Below, piece after piece: positions 34,725 through 44,839 of a stretch of 64,000 bases of DNA (its first letter is position 1; each line of letters starts with the position of its first letter). The stretch is from Heloderma charlesbogerti (Eukaryota > Chordata > Lepidosauria > Squamata > Helodermatidae). The stretch is from assembly GCA_026122225.1 (NCBI GenBank), contig JANEZZ010000739.1, forward strand, positions 310,001 to 374,000. The letters run 5' to 3'. The position numbers and the translations under genes are program-made. A model generated the notes under the pieces. It worked only from the letters and a program-made list of their open reading frames with translations, was not told the origin of the DNA and ran no database searches.

Positions 34725-35895
34725 TAGCCATCTAGGCAGAGGAACTAGAGATCAAATTGCCAACATTTGCTGGATCATTGAGAAAGCAAGAGAATTCCAG
34801 AAAAACGTCTACTTCTGCTTCATTGACTATGCTAAAGCCTTTGATTGTGTGGATCACAACAAACTGTGGCAAATTCTTAAAAGAGATGGGAGTACCAGAC
34901 CACCTTACCTGTCTCCTGAGAAACCTGTACGAGGGACAAGAAGCAACAGTAAGAACCGGACATGGAACAACCGACTGGTTCAAAATTGGGAAAGGAGTAC
35001 AACAAGGCTGTATATTGTCGCCCTGCTTATTTAATTTATATGCAGAGTACATCATGAGAAACACCGGGTTGGATGAATCACAGGTCAGAATTAAGATTGC
35101 CGGGAGAATTATCAACAACCTCAGATACGCAGACAATACCACCCTAATGGCAGAAAGTGAAGAGGACCTAAAGAGCCTCTTGTTGAGGGTGAAAGTGGAG
35201 AGTGCAAAAACTGGTTTGAAACTCAACAGTAAAAAAACTAAGATCATGGCATCCTGCCCCATCACTTCCTGGCATATAGAAGGGGAAGAAATGGAAGCAG
35301 TGACAGATTTTATTTTCTTGGGCTCCAAGTTCACCGCAGACGGTGACTGTAGCCAGCTTGCTCCTTGGGAGGAAAGCTATGGCAAACCTAGACAGCATAG
35401 TAAGAAGCAGAGACATCACCTTGCCGACAAAGATTTGTATAATCAAAGCTATGGTTTTCCCAGTAGCAACGTATGGCTGTGAGAGCTGGACTATAAGGAA
35501 GGCTGAGCACTGAAGAATTGATGCCTTCGAACTGTGGTGCTGGAGAAGACTCTTACGAGTCCCTTGGACTGCAAGGAGGTCAAATCAGTCCATCCTAAAG
35601 GAAATCAACCCTGAGTGCTCATTGGAAGGACAGATACTGAAGCTGAAGCTCAAATATTTTGGCCACCTAATGCGAAGAGAAAACTCCCTGGAAAAGACCC
35701 TGATGCTGGGAAAGACTGAAGGCAAAAGGAGAAGGGGACGTCAGAGGATGAGATGGCTAGATAGCATCACCGATGCAATGAATATGAATTTGAGCATGCT
35801 CCAGGAGAGAGCACGAGACAGGAAGGCCTGGCGTGCTATGGTCCATGGGGTCACGAAGAGTCAGGCACGACTTAACGACTGAACAACAACAACAA
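34725..35895 (+). mobile_element. BovB (RTE) LINE, reverse transcriptase to 3' end, dead
   Basis: Frame pieces cover the reverse transcriptase and C-terminus: CFIDYAKAFDCVDHNKLW near 34815-34870, LLRNLYEGQEATVRTGHGTT near 34910-34970, GCILSPCLFNLYAEYIMRN near 35010-35065, LRYADNTTLM near 35120 (catalytic YADD changed to YADN), and GRQRMRWLDSITDAMN near 35740-35785. At least one frame change near 34900 and others after 35370 kill it. It ends in the gttcagtcg-type 3' sequence and a (CAA)n tail. It sits in the presumed last intron of the SCAN-SANT gene. Confidence 0.9.
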
Positions 35896-36064
35896 CGTAT
35901 AGCCATCTCAAGTTCTATAAGCAGCATTCTCTATATTTCACAGTGTTGCTCTTGCCTGGAAGCGTGACTCGCAGATCCTGATCAGGCTGGACTTCTGGTG
36001 TGTGCCTATACCCCTTACACGAGAGAAGGATGCTTCACACCTAATGCCTATGGATTTATGGCAG

Positions 36065-36197
36065 TCTTCTCCAGCCAGGTGCCCTCCAGGTGTTTCAGAC
36101 TTCAACTCCCATCATCTCCAGGCAGCATGGTCAGGAATGCTGGGAGTTGTAGTCCAAAACCTCTGGAGGACTCCAGGCTGGAGAAAGCTGGTTCAGG
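36065..36197. repeat. Palindromic MITE, family A
   Basis: Arms aacttcaactcccatcat... and tgctgggagttgtagtccaa, with ends ccaggtgccctccagg and ctggaggactccaggctgg. Confidence 0.6.
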
Positions 36198-36401
36198 AGA
36201 ACTGAAGGGGTATAGAATAGGTGCCTATTTTTAGACCCACAGTTCACTGAATTGTTGGGACAGGGCCAGTTACGCATGTTAATGAACAGAAGAAGCTTGC
36301 CCCCCTCAGCACAAGATTTGTCCCGTGGACAAACTTACCCGTTTCCCACAATGCAAGAGCACTCCCATGCCCCATGGACAAATAGAACATGGATAACTTA
36401 C

Positions 36402-38369
36402 GAGGGCTGTCCGACTTGGTTGCCTCCTCCTCAGGCAGCGGTATTTTCCCAGCCTTAGCAGGCCTCTCCTGGCAGGTTTCTCCCAGGACTGCTGCAGGAG
36501 TACAGGGCAGCACACTAGGCAACACTGCTCCTCTGGCACAGAGTTCCAAGGCAGTGTCGCTCCCTGCCTTTTCTCCCTCGTGCCCGCTGCCTTTTTCACC
36601 CCAACACCCCAGGATGGTGTCTAGCTCCTCAAAGTATTGCCACACTTGTCGGCCACGGCCATAGCGCCGGTTCTGGTCTTTGGCGTCCCGGTAGCCACGC
36701 CGGAGGTCCTTGGCACGCTGGCGGCATTGCTCCCAGTCCCGGTCGTACCCAAGTGCCACCATTTGCACTGCAATCTGCTTGTACACCTCCTCATTACGGT
36801 ACTGTTGGTGGAGTTGGCTCTGGACCCTCTCGTGTCCCCAAATGCTCAAGAAATCCCAGGTCTCCCTCTCCCCCCACCTGGCAGCCCGCTGACCAGGAGT
36901 TTGGCTACCAGCAGGCTCCATTTGGCTACTGTCCACAGTCTCACCAGGCTGCAATGTCTGAGTGTCCAGCAAATCTGATGCCTCGGCCGGGCTTGTGATC
37001 CATGTTTGGGACGGACTGTGGTAGTGTCCTGGAGATCTTTGGGCGCCCATACCCACGTAAGTAACATCTAGAGCCATTTCTTCCTCGGTGTGCCCACTAC
37101 CTGTTTCATACCACCGCCTCAGTATCACGTCCAACTCCTCAAAGTACTGCCACATTTGCCGCCCGCGACCGGAGCGCCGGTTGTGCTCCTTAGCTTCCCG
37201 GTAGCCACGCCGGAGATCTTTCGCCCGCTGGCGGCACTGCTCCCAGTCACGCTCATACCCTAGGATGGCCATGTCTGCCGCTATGTTCTTATATATCTCC
37301 TCATTCCTGTGCTGGTGATGCAGTAAGCTCTGGATGCGGTCCTGACCCCAGATGCCCAGAAAGTCCCGTGTCTCTTGCTCTCCCCACTTAGTAGCCCGCC
37401 GGCAGGGCACGTGGCTGTCCTCCACCTCCTCGCTAGACCCCGATGTCATATCGATCTGATCAGAGTTGTGGGGCCCCGTGGGGCTCACATTCTGTGTGGA
37501 CAGCCCCTCGTCCGTGGAATCCCCTCCCCAGTTCTGCACGCCACCCCGGTCAGACTGGGTCTCGGCACCCGCCCCCTGCCCCAGGATCGCATCCAGCTCC
37601 TCAAAGTACTGCCAGACCTTCCGCCCACGAGCGGAACGCTTGCTGTGGTCCTTGATGTCCTTGTAGCCACGCCGGAGGTCCTTGGCCCGCTGGCGACACT
37701 GCTCCCAATCCCTGCCGTAGCCCAAGGCCGCCATCTCCACCGACACCTCTTTATAGACCTCCTCGTTCCAGTGCTGCTGATGGAGCAGTCTCTGGACATG
37801 CTTGCGCCCCCAAATGCTGAGGAAATCTCGTGTCTCTTTCTCCCCCCAGTTGGCGGCCCGCTGGAAGGTGGCCAGGCTGTTATCCATCCCCTCTTGGAGC
37901 CCCGCTGCCCAGATGCCATTCTGGTCTGATTCAGCAAGCTCAGCTGAGCTACCAGGGTCGGGCTCCACGGACCCTCCAGCATACGTGTCCCCTGCAAAAT
38001 CACCTGCTCCATCTTCTCCATCATATCCATTGCCCAGTTCGAAAAGCGGCCCGAGTATCGTATCCAACTCCTCAAAATATTGCCACACCTGTCGCCCACG
38101 CCCAGAGCGCCGGTTCTGGTCCTTTATGTCCTTGTAGCCCCGGCGAAGGTCTTTCGCACGTTGGCGGCACTGCTCCCAATCACGGTCATATCCCACAGCT
38201 ACCATTTGTGCCGCGATCTCCTTATACACCTCCTCATTCCGATACTGGTGTTGCAGCATCTTCTGGATGCGCTCATGTCCCCAGATGCTCAGAAAAGCTC
38301 GGGTCTCTTTCTCTCCCCAGTTGACGGCACGTTGCTTCCGGCAGGACACAGCTCTCAAAGTCTCCGTTG
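36402..38369 (-). CDS. SCAN-SANT gene, exon with four Myb/SANT-like domains
   Basis: The acceptor tgtccccgtcag|CAACGG joins the preceding exon in phase 1. The exon is open for 656 codons to the strong donor CCTC|GTAAGT, or to a stop at 36244 if unspliced. It encodes four copies of a 94-residue Myb/SANT-like (trihelix type) DNA-binding domain at 38331-38050, 37860-37579, 37398-37117 and 36888-36607. Each has WGExET near its start, an invariant RDWEQCRQRAKDLRRGY core and a VWQYFEELD-type end. Acidic, proline/serine-rich linkers of 63, 60 and 76 residues separate them. ZSCAN20 and ZSCAN29 of mammals combine SCAN, two such domains and zinc fingers; here there are four and no finger. Nuclear DNA-binding regulator (inferred). 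Confidence 0.88.
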
Positions 38370-38494
38370 CTGACGGGGACATGTAAAGCAGAAAATACAT
38401 TCAGTTCCAAGCAGGCTGGCACAGATGAGAAAAAAACCAATTCCCTACATGCAATATATATACTTCTTGTTCCCAGAAGATGCAAAATACTTAA

Positions 38495-38640
38495 GGCAGC
38501 CTGGTGCCCTCTGGATATTTTGGACTACAATTCCCAGCATTCCTGAAGATTGCCCATCCTTCCTGGGTCTGCTAAGAGTTAGCGTCCAAAACTTCTGGCG
38601 GGCACCAGACTGGGGAAGGCTGATTCAAGGAGATATTGCA
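38495..38640. repeat. Palindromic MITE, family A
   Basis: The left arm has ggactacaattcccagcatt (38522-38541), an 18-of-19 match to the ZNF143/THAP11 site. Ends are agcctggtgccctctgg and ggcaccagactggggaagg. Confidence 0.65.
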
Positions 38641-38679
38641 CCCAGTCCCTTCTCTCACCAGATGTTTTACTGCAACCCA

Positions 38680-38802
38680 ATTTGGCACACTCCAAATGCA
38701 TTGGACTACAATTCCCACCAATTGCCCACGTGGGCTGAGGATGATGGGAGTTGTAGTCCAAAACATATAGTGGGTGCCAGATGGGAAGGGCTGCTTTCTT
38801 GC
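38680..38802. repeat. Palindromic MITE, family A
   Basis: Arms ttggactacaattcccacca and gatgggagttgtagtccaaa; loop cccacgtgggc. Confidence 0.65.
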
Positions 38803-39184
38803 ATCACTGGAAGTCTATCACCTTATTAGTCTATGCATGGTTTTCTTTTAAATTTTTTTTTTACTAAAATACAAAATAGATCAATAGCTTTAACAACAGA
38901 AAAGGGGGACCTGCAAACCAAGACGATACAATATAGTAACAATTTCTTCCTTTGTGAAATACACATATGTTTATTGGTTAGTTAACATTGTTCCAACACC
39001 TAATAAACGGGTTACATAATGACCTGGTCAAATGCTCACTGTAGGAGAAAATTCTTGGAGGGAAGAAGCCAAAGAGCAGCTCATCCCGGCCGAGCTAGCA
39101 GAGTAGGCCTCACTATCCCACCTGATAGCCTGGATAAAATTCCAAGGAACCCCAGGTTCCCAGAACACCATCTGAAAAGCTCCA

Positions 39185-39328
39185 GACCAGGGGTGGGCAA
39201 CTTGTGGCCCTCCAGATGTTTTGGCCTACAACTCCCATCAGCTCTAATCAGCATGACCAATGGTGAGGGGTTACATGAGTTGCAAGCCAAAACACCCGGA
39301 GGGCTACAAATTGCCCACCCCTGCTCCA
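39185..39328. repeat. Palindromic hAT-like MITE, family A
   Basis: Complete ends caggggtgggcaacttgtgg and caaattgcccacccctg. Confidence 0.7.
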
Positions 39329-39440
39329 GACCATATTGACAATGAAGAGCTAAGGTGACAAAAAGTTCCTACAATTTATACTTTTGGGAGCAAGTTGGTG
39401 GGGGAGAAAATGAATGTACAGCTGTCCATCCTTTTCTTAC

Positions 39441-39618
39441 CTGTTTCTTGCAGGTCTCGTGGCTCCTTTCCAGGAACTCCAGGTAAGTCATATTCGCTCT
39501 GGCCTTCTTTCTGCTGGGAGACTCTACCGGGACTAGGCTGGGAGCTGGACGATTCCCACAAGGTGCCTGGGTGTATCATCTCAGAGGTCACTCTCTCAAC
39601 CTTCACACACATAGTGAC
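39441..39618 (-). CDS. SCAN-SANT gene, linker exon
   Basis: This 178-bp exon (phase 0 to 1) lies between the acceptor gctcccctctgcag and donor ACAG|GTAAGA. It encodes VTMCVKVERVTSEMIHPG, a Ser/Gln/Pro-rich stretch and an end reading RDLQET. VKVE is a sumoylation-type motif. It is homologous to the linker exon 24914-25085 of SCAN gene 2. Confidence 0.8.
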
Positions 39619-40319
39619 CTGCAGAGGGGAGCCAACAGTGTCAACATTGTGAAAAGCCCTAGTAAACAAAATTCAGAACACACACACGCCACCTGCTTTC
39701 CGCTCCTCAGGACAGCAACCTCGCTGGGAGCCTAGCAGCCATTTCCACCTGTGCTAGGGAGATCATAGAGCTATTAAGGGATGGGAATACCCTTCCAGTC
39801 AGCTCCGAGAGCACATTCATACTTAGGTTTTAAGCATCCTCCACCCACTCGTTTTACAAGCCAAGATAGCAGAGTATCTGAGTATCATATTGTCATATTG
39901 CAGTATCCTATCCATACAGGATCCCATGAAAAAACCTGTGTGGGACGCAAAGCAGCAGTTCTGTCTTTTTCTTCATCAAGACTACTCTTCCCAAATCTTT
40001 TTTCTCTCTCCTATGCTTCCTCCTTATAAGTTTAACTAAAAACTTTATTTTGTAACTTAAATTTGAACAAACGATCAATTGAATATTCTTGTTCCCTTCT
40101 GCTTCCCTTCTTAGTTCTAGCAGACCAACTGCAGATTTACACAAACCGAAACCATCACCAATTCTTTCCCTTGGCAGATCATTCCTTGCTTGCGTGTGCA
40201 CCTCTCCAACAGTCCAAAATCCAGTCCGGAAATACCTTTATTAGCACAGCTTACGTTGTTTTCTCTCTAAACCAGTGACTTCTTCCTCATAACAGCTTCC
40301 AGGCAGGCCTAAGACATTT

Positions 40320-40465
40320 TAACACAGGGGTGGGCAAATTGTGGCCCTCCAGATATTTTGGCCTTCAACTTCCATCATCCCCCACCAGTGGCTATGCTGG
40401 CCAGGGCAGATGGAAGTTGTAGGCCCAAAGATATGGAGGGCCACAAGTTGCCCATCCTTGTTCTA
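40320..40465. repeat. Palindromic hAT-like MITE, family A
   Basis: Ends caggggtgggcaaattgtgg and ccacaagttgcccatccttg; inner arms are aacttccatcatcccccacc and gatggaagttgtagg. Confidence 0.65.
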
Positions 40466-40525
40466 ACACCTGAAGTGAAAAGTTGAACTGACTCTCTCTG
40501 ACTTCTATGGTTTGTTCATTTGTTT

Positions 40526-40593
40526 CAGTGCAATCCTATACATGCTTACTCAGAAGTAAGTCCCAATTAATTCAAACGTACAGGACTGCAGCA
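40526..40593. repeat. Short foldback repeat, family C
   Basis: Well-preserved left half cagtgcaatcctatacatgc; the centre is shortened. Confidence 0.6.
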
Positions 40594-40620
40594 TTAGTTA
40601 GGAAGAACAAAAGCGGCCTT

Positions 40621-40710
40621 ACAGTGCAAGCCTATCCATGTCTACTCAGAAGTAAACCCCACTGAGTTCTATGAGACTTACTCCCAGGTAAGTGGGTATA
40701 GGACTGCAAC
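40621..40710. repeat. Short foldback repeat, family C (well preserved)
   Basis: Left end cagtgcaagcctatccatgt, right end gtaagtgggtataggactgc. It lies 27 bp after another copy. Confidence 0.65.
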
Positions 40711-40784
40711 CTCAGATAGTTAATGGTACATCAATATTCGTAAGCTGCAGCCTCAGATAATAGCACATCAATATCTGTAAGGAA

Positions 40785-40965
40785 ATGCTTTACATAGCCC
40801 AGTATATGCCAGTTGTTGGGGAACACGAGTGGGCGGGCGGTGTTGCTCTCATGTCCTGCTTGTGGGCTTCCCATTGGAGCATCTGGTTGGCCACTGTGTG
40901 GCCAGAAGGCTGGATTAGAGAGACCTTTGCTCTGATCCCACTAGTCTCTCCTTATGTTCTTAACT
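40785..40965 (+). mobile_element. LINE 3' end, CR1-like
   Basis: Contains gccagttgttggggaacacg, tgtcctgcttgtgggcttcc and gctggattagagagacc. Confidence 0.55.
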
Positions 40966-40974
40966 CTCTAAGGC

Positions 40975-41092
40975 CTTCCCAGCTCTGCTTCTACCGCAAT
41001 TCCTTTCATCTAGAGGCAACCAGGACTGAACCAAAGACACTCTACATGCAAAGCATATGTTCTACTGCCAAGCTTTGGCCATCCCCTGGGTG
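40975..41092 (-). mobile_element. tRNA-like SINE head, minus strand
   Basis: On the minus strand it reads gggatggccaaagcttggca, then acatatgctttgcatgtaga, then ggttcagtcc. It abuts head-to-head with the plus-strand copy that follows. Confidence 0.5.
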
Positions 41093-41290
41093 TCCATAGC
41101 TCAGTGTGATACAGCACATGCTTTGCATGCAGAACATCCCAGGTTCAATCCCCAGCTTCTCCAGGTAGGGCGAGGAAAGAATCCTGCCTGAAACCCTGGA
41201 GAGCTGCTGCCAGTCAGTGTTGACAATACTGGGCTAGATGGGCCAACAGTCTGACTCAGTATAAGGCAGTTTCCTATGTTCCTATGTCCA
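41091..41290 (+). mobile_element. SINE with tRNA-Ala-like head
   Basis: The head resembles a tRNA with a TGC anticodon loop (catgctttgcatgcagaaca) and a B box (ggttcaatccc). It cannot fold fully, having no matching acceptor stem, and runs into a body with ctgccagtcagtgttgacaa and ggcagtttcctatgttccta. Not a functional tRNA gene. Confidence 0.65.
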
Positions 41291-41525
41291 GGGCCAAACA
41301 CATTCCTATGCTCTTAATATTTCCCAAAAGCTTTCTTTTCTTCCCAAATATTTCCATCAGCTGCTTGTAATAAGCCAGTATCTGATATTCCAGTCATGAT
41401 CCTTTGTATTCAACAACATTATGAATAAAAAGCTAAACAGCAGACCACAAAACAGAAGAGGGTGATTAAAAACCTCAGGTTGGGCCAATATCCTGAAGCA
41501 CAATAGTATCAGCCACTCCCCACAC

Positions 41526-41757
41526 CACACCGAGCCAGTGTGGTGTAGCGGTTAGAGTGCTGGACTGGGGAAACCCAGGTTCTCGCCCCCACTCTGCCAG
41601 GAAGCTCACTGGGTGTCTTTGGGCCACTCACTGACTCTCAGCCTAACCTACCTCACAGGGTTATTGTGAGGGTAAAATGGAGAGGAATATCATGGACGGT
41701 GCTTTGGACTCCTTAGAGGAAAAGGTGGGATATATAAATGTTAAAAGTAAATAATGT
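41526..41757 (+). mobile_element. tRNA-derived SINE
   Basis: One of the best copies: gccagtgtggtgtagcggtt, gggccactcactgactctca, ggttattgtgagggtaaaat and the tail gatatataaatgttaaaagt. Confidence 0.75.
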
Positions 41758-41833
41758 ATATTGGGGGGCCTCATAGGTCTCTTGCTCCTACACAGGGCCC
41801 ATTTTGACCTTCTGGATAGAGCCTGATTCTCAC

Positions 41834-42652
41834 CTGACCTTCCCAGGCCTTAGCCTTGAGCTGCCCCTCTTGGAACTCTTCTGCCAGAGCCACCACTTGA
41901 GCACAGGTTTCTGGGTGACACTCCCATACCCATCTCTGCATTTCCTCCGGCAAGACTGTCAGGAACTGCTCCAGAACCAGAAGCTCCAGGATCTGCTCCT
42001 TGGTGTGGCCCTCTGGCTTCAGCCAGCAACGGCCAAGCTCCCAAAGGAGGCTGCAGGCCTCGCGGGGCCCCTCCGCCTCGTGGTAGCGGAACTGCCGGAA
42101 ACGCCGACGCCGTGTCTCCGCACTCATGGTGTCACTCTGCAAGATGGCGGCCTTTACCCTCCCATAGTCCCTGGCATCTCTGGGATCGAGGCTGTTGTAA
42201 GCCTGCTGGGCATCTCTGCTAAGCAATGGCACAAGCCGGGTCACCCACTCCACTTTTGGCCACCCGTGGGCTGCGGCCACTTTCTCAAAGGCAGCCAGAT
42301 AGATCTCAGTGTCGGCCCCAGGAGGTAATTGGGGCAGCTGAGGGTTCTTCAGAGTGGTGTCCTGTACAGCTTCTGCAAAGGCTTGGTAGGCCTTTAGCTC
42401 CTCTAGCCACTGGACTGCCCAGTGCTGAGGCAGCCCCCCCTGGGCTTCAGTACTGGCCCGTGTTGGAGCTGTCCACGTTGTCCATGTCCGATGATCTCCA
42501 TCTGGCCCCTTTCCAGAGTCAGGAGCTGGAAGCTCTTCCAGTTCTACCTTCACCTGAGACAACTCAGCCTGGTTGTGTAGAGCTGCAGCATGGAAGCCCA
42601 GCTGGCAATGACCTGCCAGCCTAGTAGTCATCACTGGGCCTCTGTTCTCCAT
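41834..42652 (-). CDS. SCAN-SANT gene, exon with SCAN domain
   Basis: First coding exon of a protein of about 1035 aa. ATG 42652 is the first in frame after a likely acceptor (ttttggctgcag, exon start 42699). Residues 34-37 (VKVE) are a sumoylation-type motif. Residues 113-171 ([19 protein letters not shown] to [10 protein letters not shown]) form the capsid N-terminal-like half. SCAN covers about 177-262 ([19 protein letters not shown], then [20 protein letters not shown]). The exon ends phase 0 at CAG|GTGAGA. It opposes the other two SCAN genes in orientation. The upstream promoter is probably the CpG-rich region from 44840. Confidence 0.87.
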
Positions 42653-42971
42653 CTCTCCCAGCTCTCAGTGGGAGCAGCTGACCTTCCAGGGAAAGAAGCC
42701 TGCAGCCAAAATACCAAAGTAGGATTTTAACTGAGAGATGCAAAGGAAGGGCCCAGCTCTTGCTCTCCACACACACACGCCTGCAAGGTGTTTCTTTTTT
42801 TGGTCATCCCAAATTCCTTTCCCTTTCGGCTGAGGACACTATCATTTTCAATCACTGACTGACCCAAGACCATTTACAAAGCAATCCTCCCCCTCCAACC
42901 CCATATGAGCCTAGCCTGGTAATGAGGAGGGGGCCCACAAGACTTGGAACAGCATTTGCTTCCAAAGATAT

Positions 42972-43045
42972 GTAGTGGAATCCTATACATGCCCCCATTG
43001 AGATAATCCCCACTGAGTTCAACAGGGCTTACAACCCAGTAAGTA
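42972..43045. repeat. Short foldback repeat, family C
   Basis: Diverged copy with gtggaatcctatacatgccc and ccccactgagttcaacaggg. Confidence 0.55.
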
Positions 43046-43049
43046 TAGC

Positions 43050-43142
43050 AGCCTTCCCCATCCTAGTGCCCTGCTGGATGAGGATGATGGGTGTGGTAGT
43101 CTAACACATCACGATGGCACCAGGTTGGGCAAGGATTGAAGC
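43050..43142. repeat. Truncated family A MITE
   Basis: Left ccttccccatcctagtgccc and right gatggcaccaggttgggcaa; the centre is deleted. Confidence 0.5.
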
Positions 43143-43305
43143 CATCAGACTTTATAAACCTTTAAATAATGGTCATTTTTATTCAAGTGAAGAGAGAGAG
43201 AAAGAACGTTTCTAAATCTGGATTCAACACAAACATTTAACAGTTCAGACAAGGCAAAGATTTAAAATATATGATTTTCATTTGTCTAAGAAAAAGTCAT
43301 TCTAA

Positions 43306-43400
43306 TCATGCAATACTATGCACACTTACTTGACAGTAAGCTCCACTGAAATGAGTGAGACCTACTTTTGAGTAGACATGCCTAGAATTGCAGTGTAAGA
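43306..43400. repeat. Short foldback repeat, family C
   Basis: Left gcaatactatgcacacttac, right gacatgcctagaattgcagt. Confidence 0.6.
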
Positions 43401-43682
43401 AATGGGGGGGGGGGAATTAGATTCAGATTAAGTCATACTTAAAGCAGACGCACTGAAATGAATGGGATTTAGTCATGATTAATTTAAATCCCATTTATTT
43501 CAGTGGGTCTACCATGAGTGTGGCTAAATCTGGAATCGGCCCAGTGTGTTGTATCATACGGGAAGGGCAGTTTATAATTCCATGGTATAAAATGGAGCAG
43601 TTCGATATATTTATATGAAACGATAGCTCATACGATGGGACATACTAAAACAAATGACAGTACTTGCCCATTGGGAAACCAT

Positions 43683-43766
43683 GAATGCTCATAGAGAAAG
43701 TATGAATGCCCATAGAGAAAGTATGAATGCCCATAGAGAAAGTATGAATGCCCATAGGGAAACATA
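43683..43766 (-). repeat. 21-bp tandem repeat in left arm
   Basis: Units start at 43683, 43704, 43725 and 43746 (gaatgcccatagagaaagtat). They are shortened relatives of the longer units that follow to 43935. Confidence 0.85.
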
Positions 43767-44050
43767 GGATTCTACCTGCTCATAGGGAGACCCAGAATGC
43801 CCATAGGGAAACACAGGATTTTCACTGACCTTAGGAGGATCCTGAATGCCCATAGGGAAACATAGGATTCTACCTGTCTGCAGGGAGATCCAGAATACCC
43901 ATAGGGAAACATAGGCTTCTACTTGCCCATAGGGGCATTCAGGGATCTCCCTAGGCAAGTAGAAGCCTATGCTTCCTTATGGGCATTCAGGATGCTCCTC
44001 TGGTCAGTGAGAAGCCTGTGTTTCCCTATGGCCGTTCTGGATGCTCCTCT

Positions 44051-44470
44051 GGGCAAGCGGAAGCCTGTGTTTCCCTATGGGCAAGCGGAAGCCTATGTTT
44101 CCCTATGGGCAAGCGGAAGCCTATGTTTCCCTATGGGCAAGCGGAAGCCTATGTTTCCCTATGGGCAAGCGGAAGCCTATGTTTCCCTATGGGCAAGCGG
44201 AAGCCTATGTTTCCCTATGGGCAAGCGGAAGCCTATGTTTCCCTATGGGCAAGCGGAAGCCTATGTTTCCCTATGGGCAAGCGGAAGCCTATGTTTCCCT
44301 ATGGGCAAGCGGAAGCCTATGTTTCCCTATGGGCAAGCGGAAGCCTATGTTTCCCTATGGGCAAGCGGAAGCCTATGTTTCCCTATGGGCAAGCGGAAGC
44401 CTATGTTTCCCTATGGGCAAGCGGAAGCCTATGTTTCCCTATGGGCAAGCGGAAGCCTATGTTTCCCTAT
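44051..44470 (+). repeat. 28-bp minisatellite, 15 units
   Basis: The unit starts gggcaagcggaagcctatgt and ends ttccctat. Spacing from 44051 to 44471 is exactly 15 x 28. The first unit has cctgtg in place of cctatg and the others are identical. Because 28 is not a multiple of 3, the array is open in all three plus-strand frames, which creates false 185-199-codon frames. Confidence 0.95.
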
Positions 44471-44709
44471 GGGCAAGTACCGTCATTTGTTTTCGTATGT
44501 CCAGCTATATTTTATTTTATAAGAAATTGGAAAATATATGGCGGGAAACATTGTCCCACGGGCACATTCTGAGAGACTGCTCTGTACATGGCTTGTAATG
44601 AATAACTAAGAGCAAATGCCTTACCGACAGGCCTACCCCCCCCCCCGAGATTGCCCCCTCCCTGCGTTTAAGGGGGTAAGGACTACCCATAAAATCCCAG
44701 CTTCCCTCT

Positions 44710-44727
44710 CTCGCTCTCGCGCGCTCG

Positions 44728-44770
<43 letters not shown>

Positions 44771-44775
44771 ACAGT
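44710..44775. repeat. (CT)n / (CA)n microsatellite
   Basis: A CT-rich run turns into about 16 CA units next to a CpG-rich region. Confidence 0.9.
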
Positions 44776-44839
44776 GAATCCGGCTCCCCATCCCCTTCTG
44801 CACAAGTCCTGCAGCCCCCCTGCCCGCCCCTTCAGCCAC

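Larger units (their letters stand above)
43638..44502. mobile_element. Foldback element with internal minisatellite
   Basis: Ends at 43638-43670 and 44470-44502 are inverted repeats matching at 31 of 33 positions (ggacatac...acttgccca). The left arm holds diverged units in one orientation and the right arm related units in the other. An 18-bp perfect stem (43910-43927 with 43954-43971) lies at the turning point. It has no transposase. The layout is that of a foldback-type non-autonomous element. Confidence 0.7.

Noticed and set aside
37375..37929. Plus-strand frames opposite the SANT domains
   Set aside because: They are antisense shadows of the four-domain exon and show the repeat pattern of the real frame in reverse.
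41091..41160. tRNA-Ala gene
   Set aside because: A and B boxes and a TGC loop are seen, but no closed cloverleaf, and the same head recurs with a fixed SINE body.
43638..44502. CRISPR array
   Set aside because: Units are contiguous without variable spacers and the genome is vertebrate.
43923..44598. Three overlapping plus-strand reading frames of 185-199 codons
   Set aside because: They are the same 28-bp repeat read in three frames. The unit has no stop in any plus frame, so openness is automatic.
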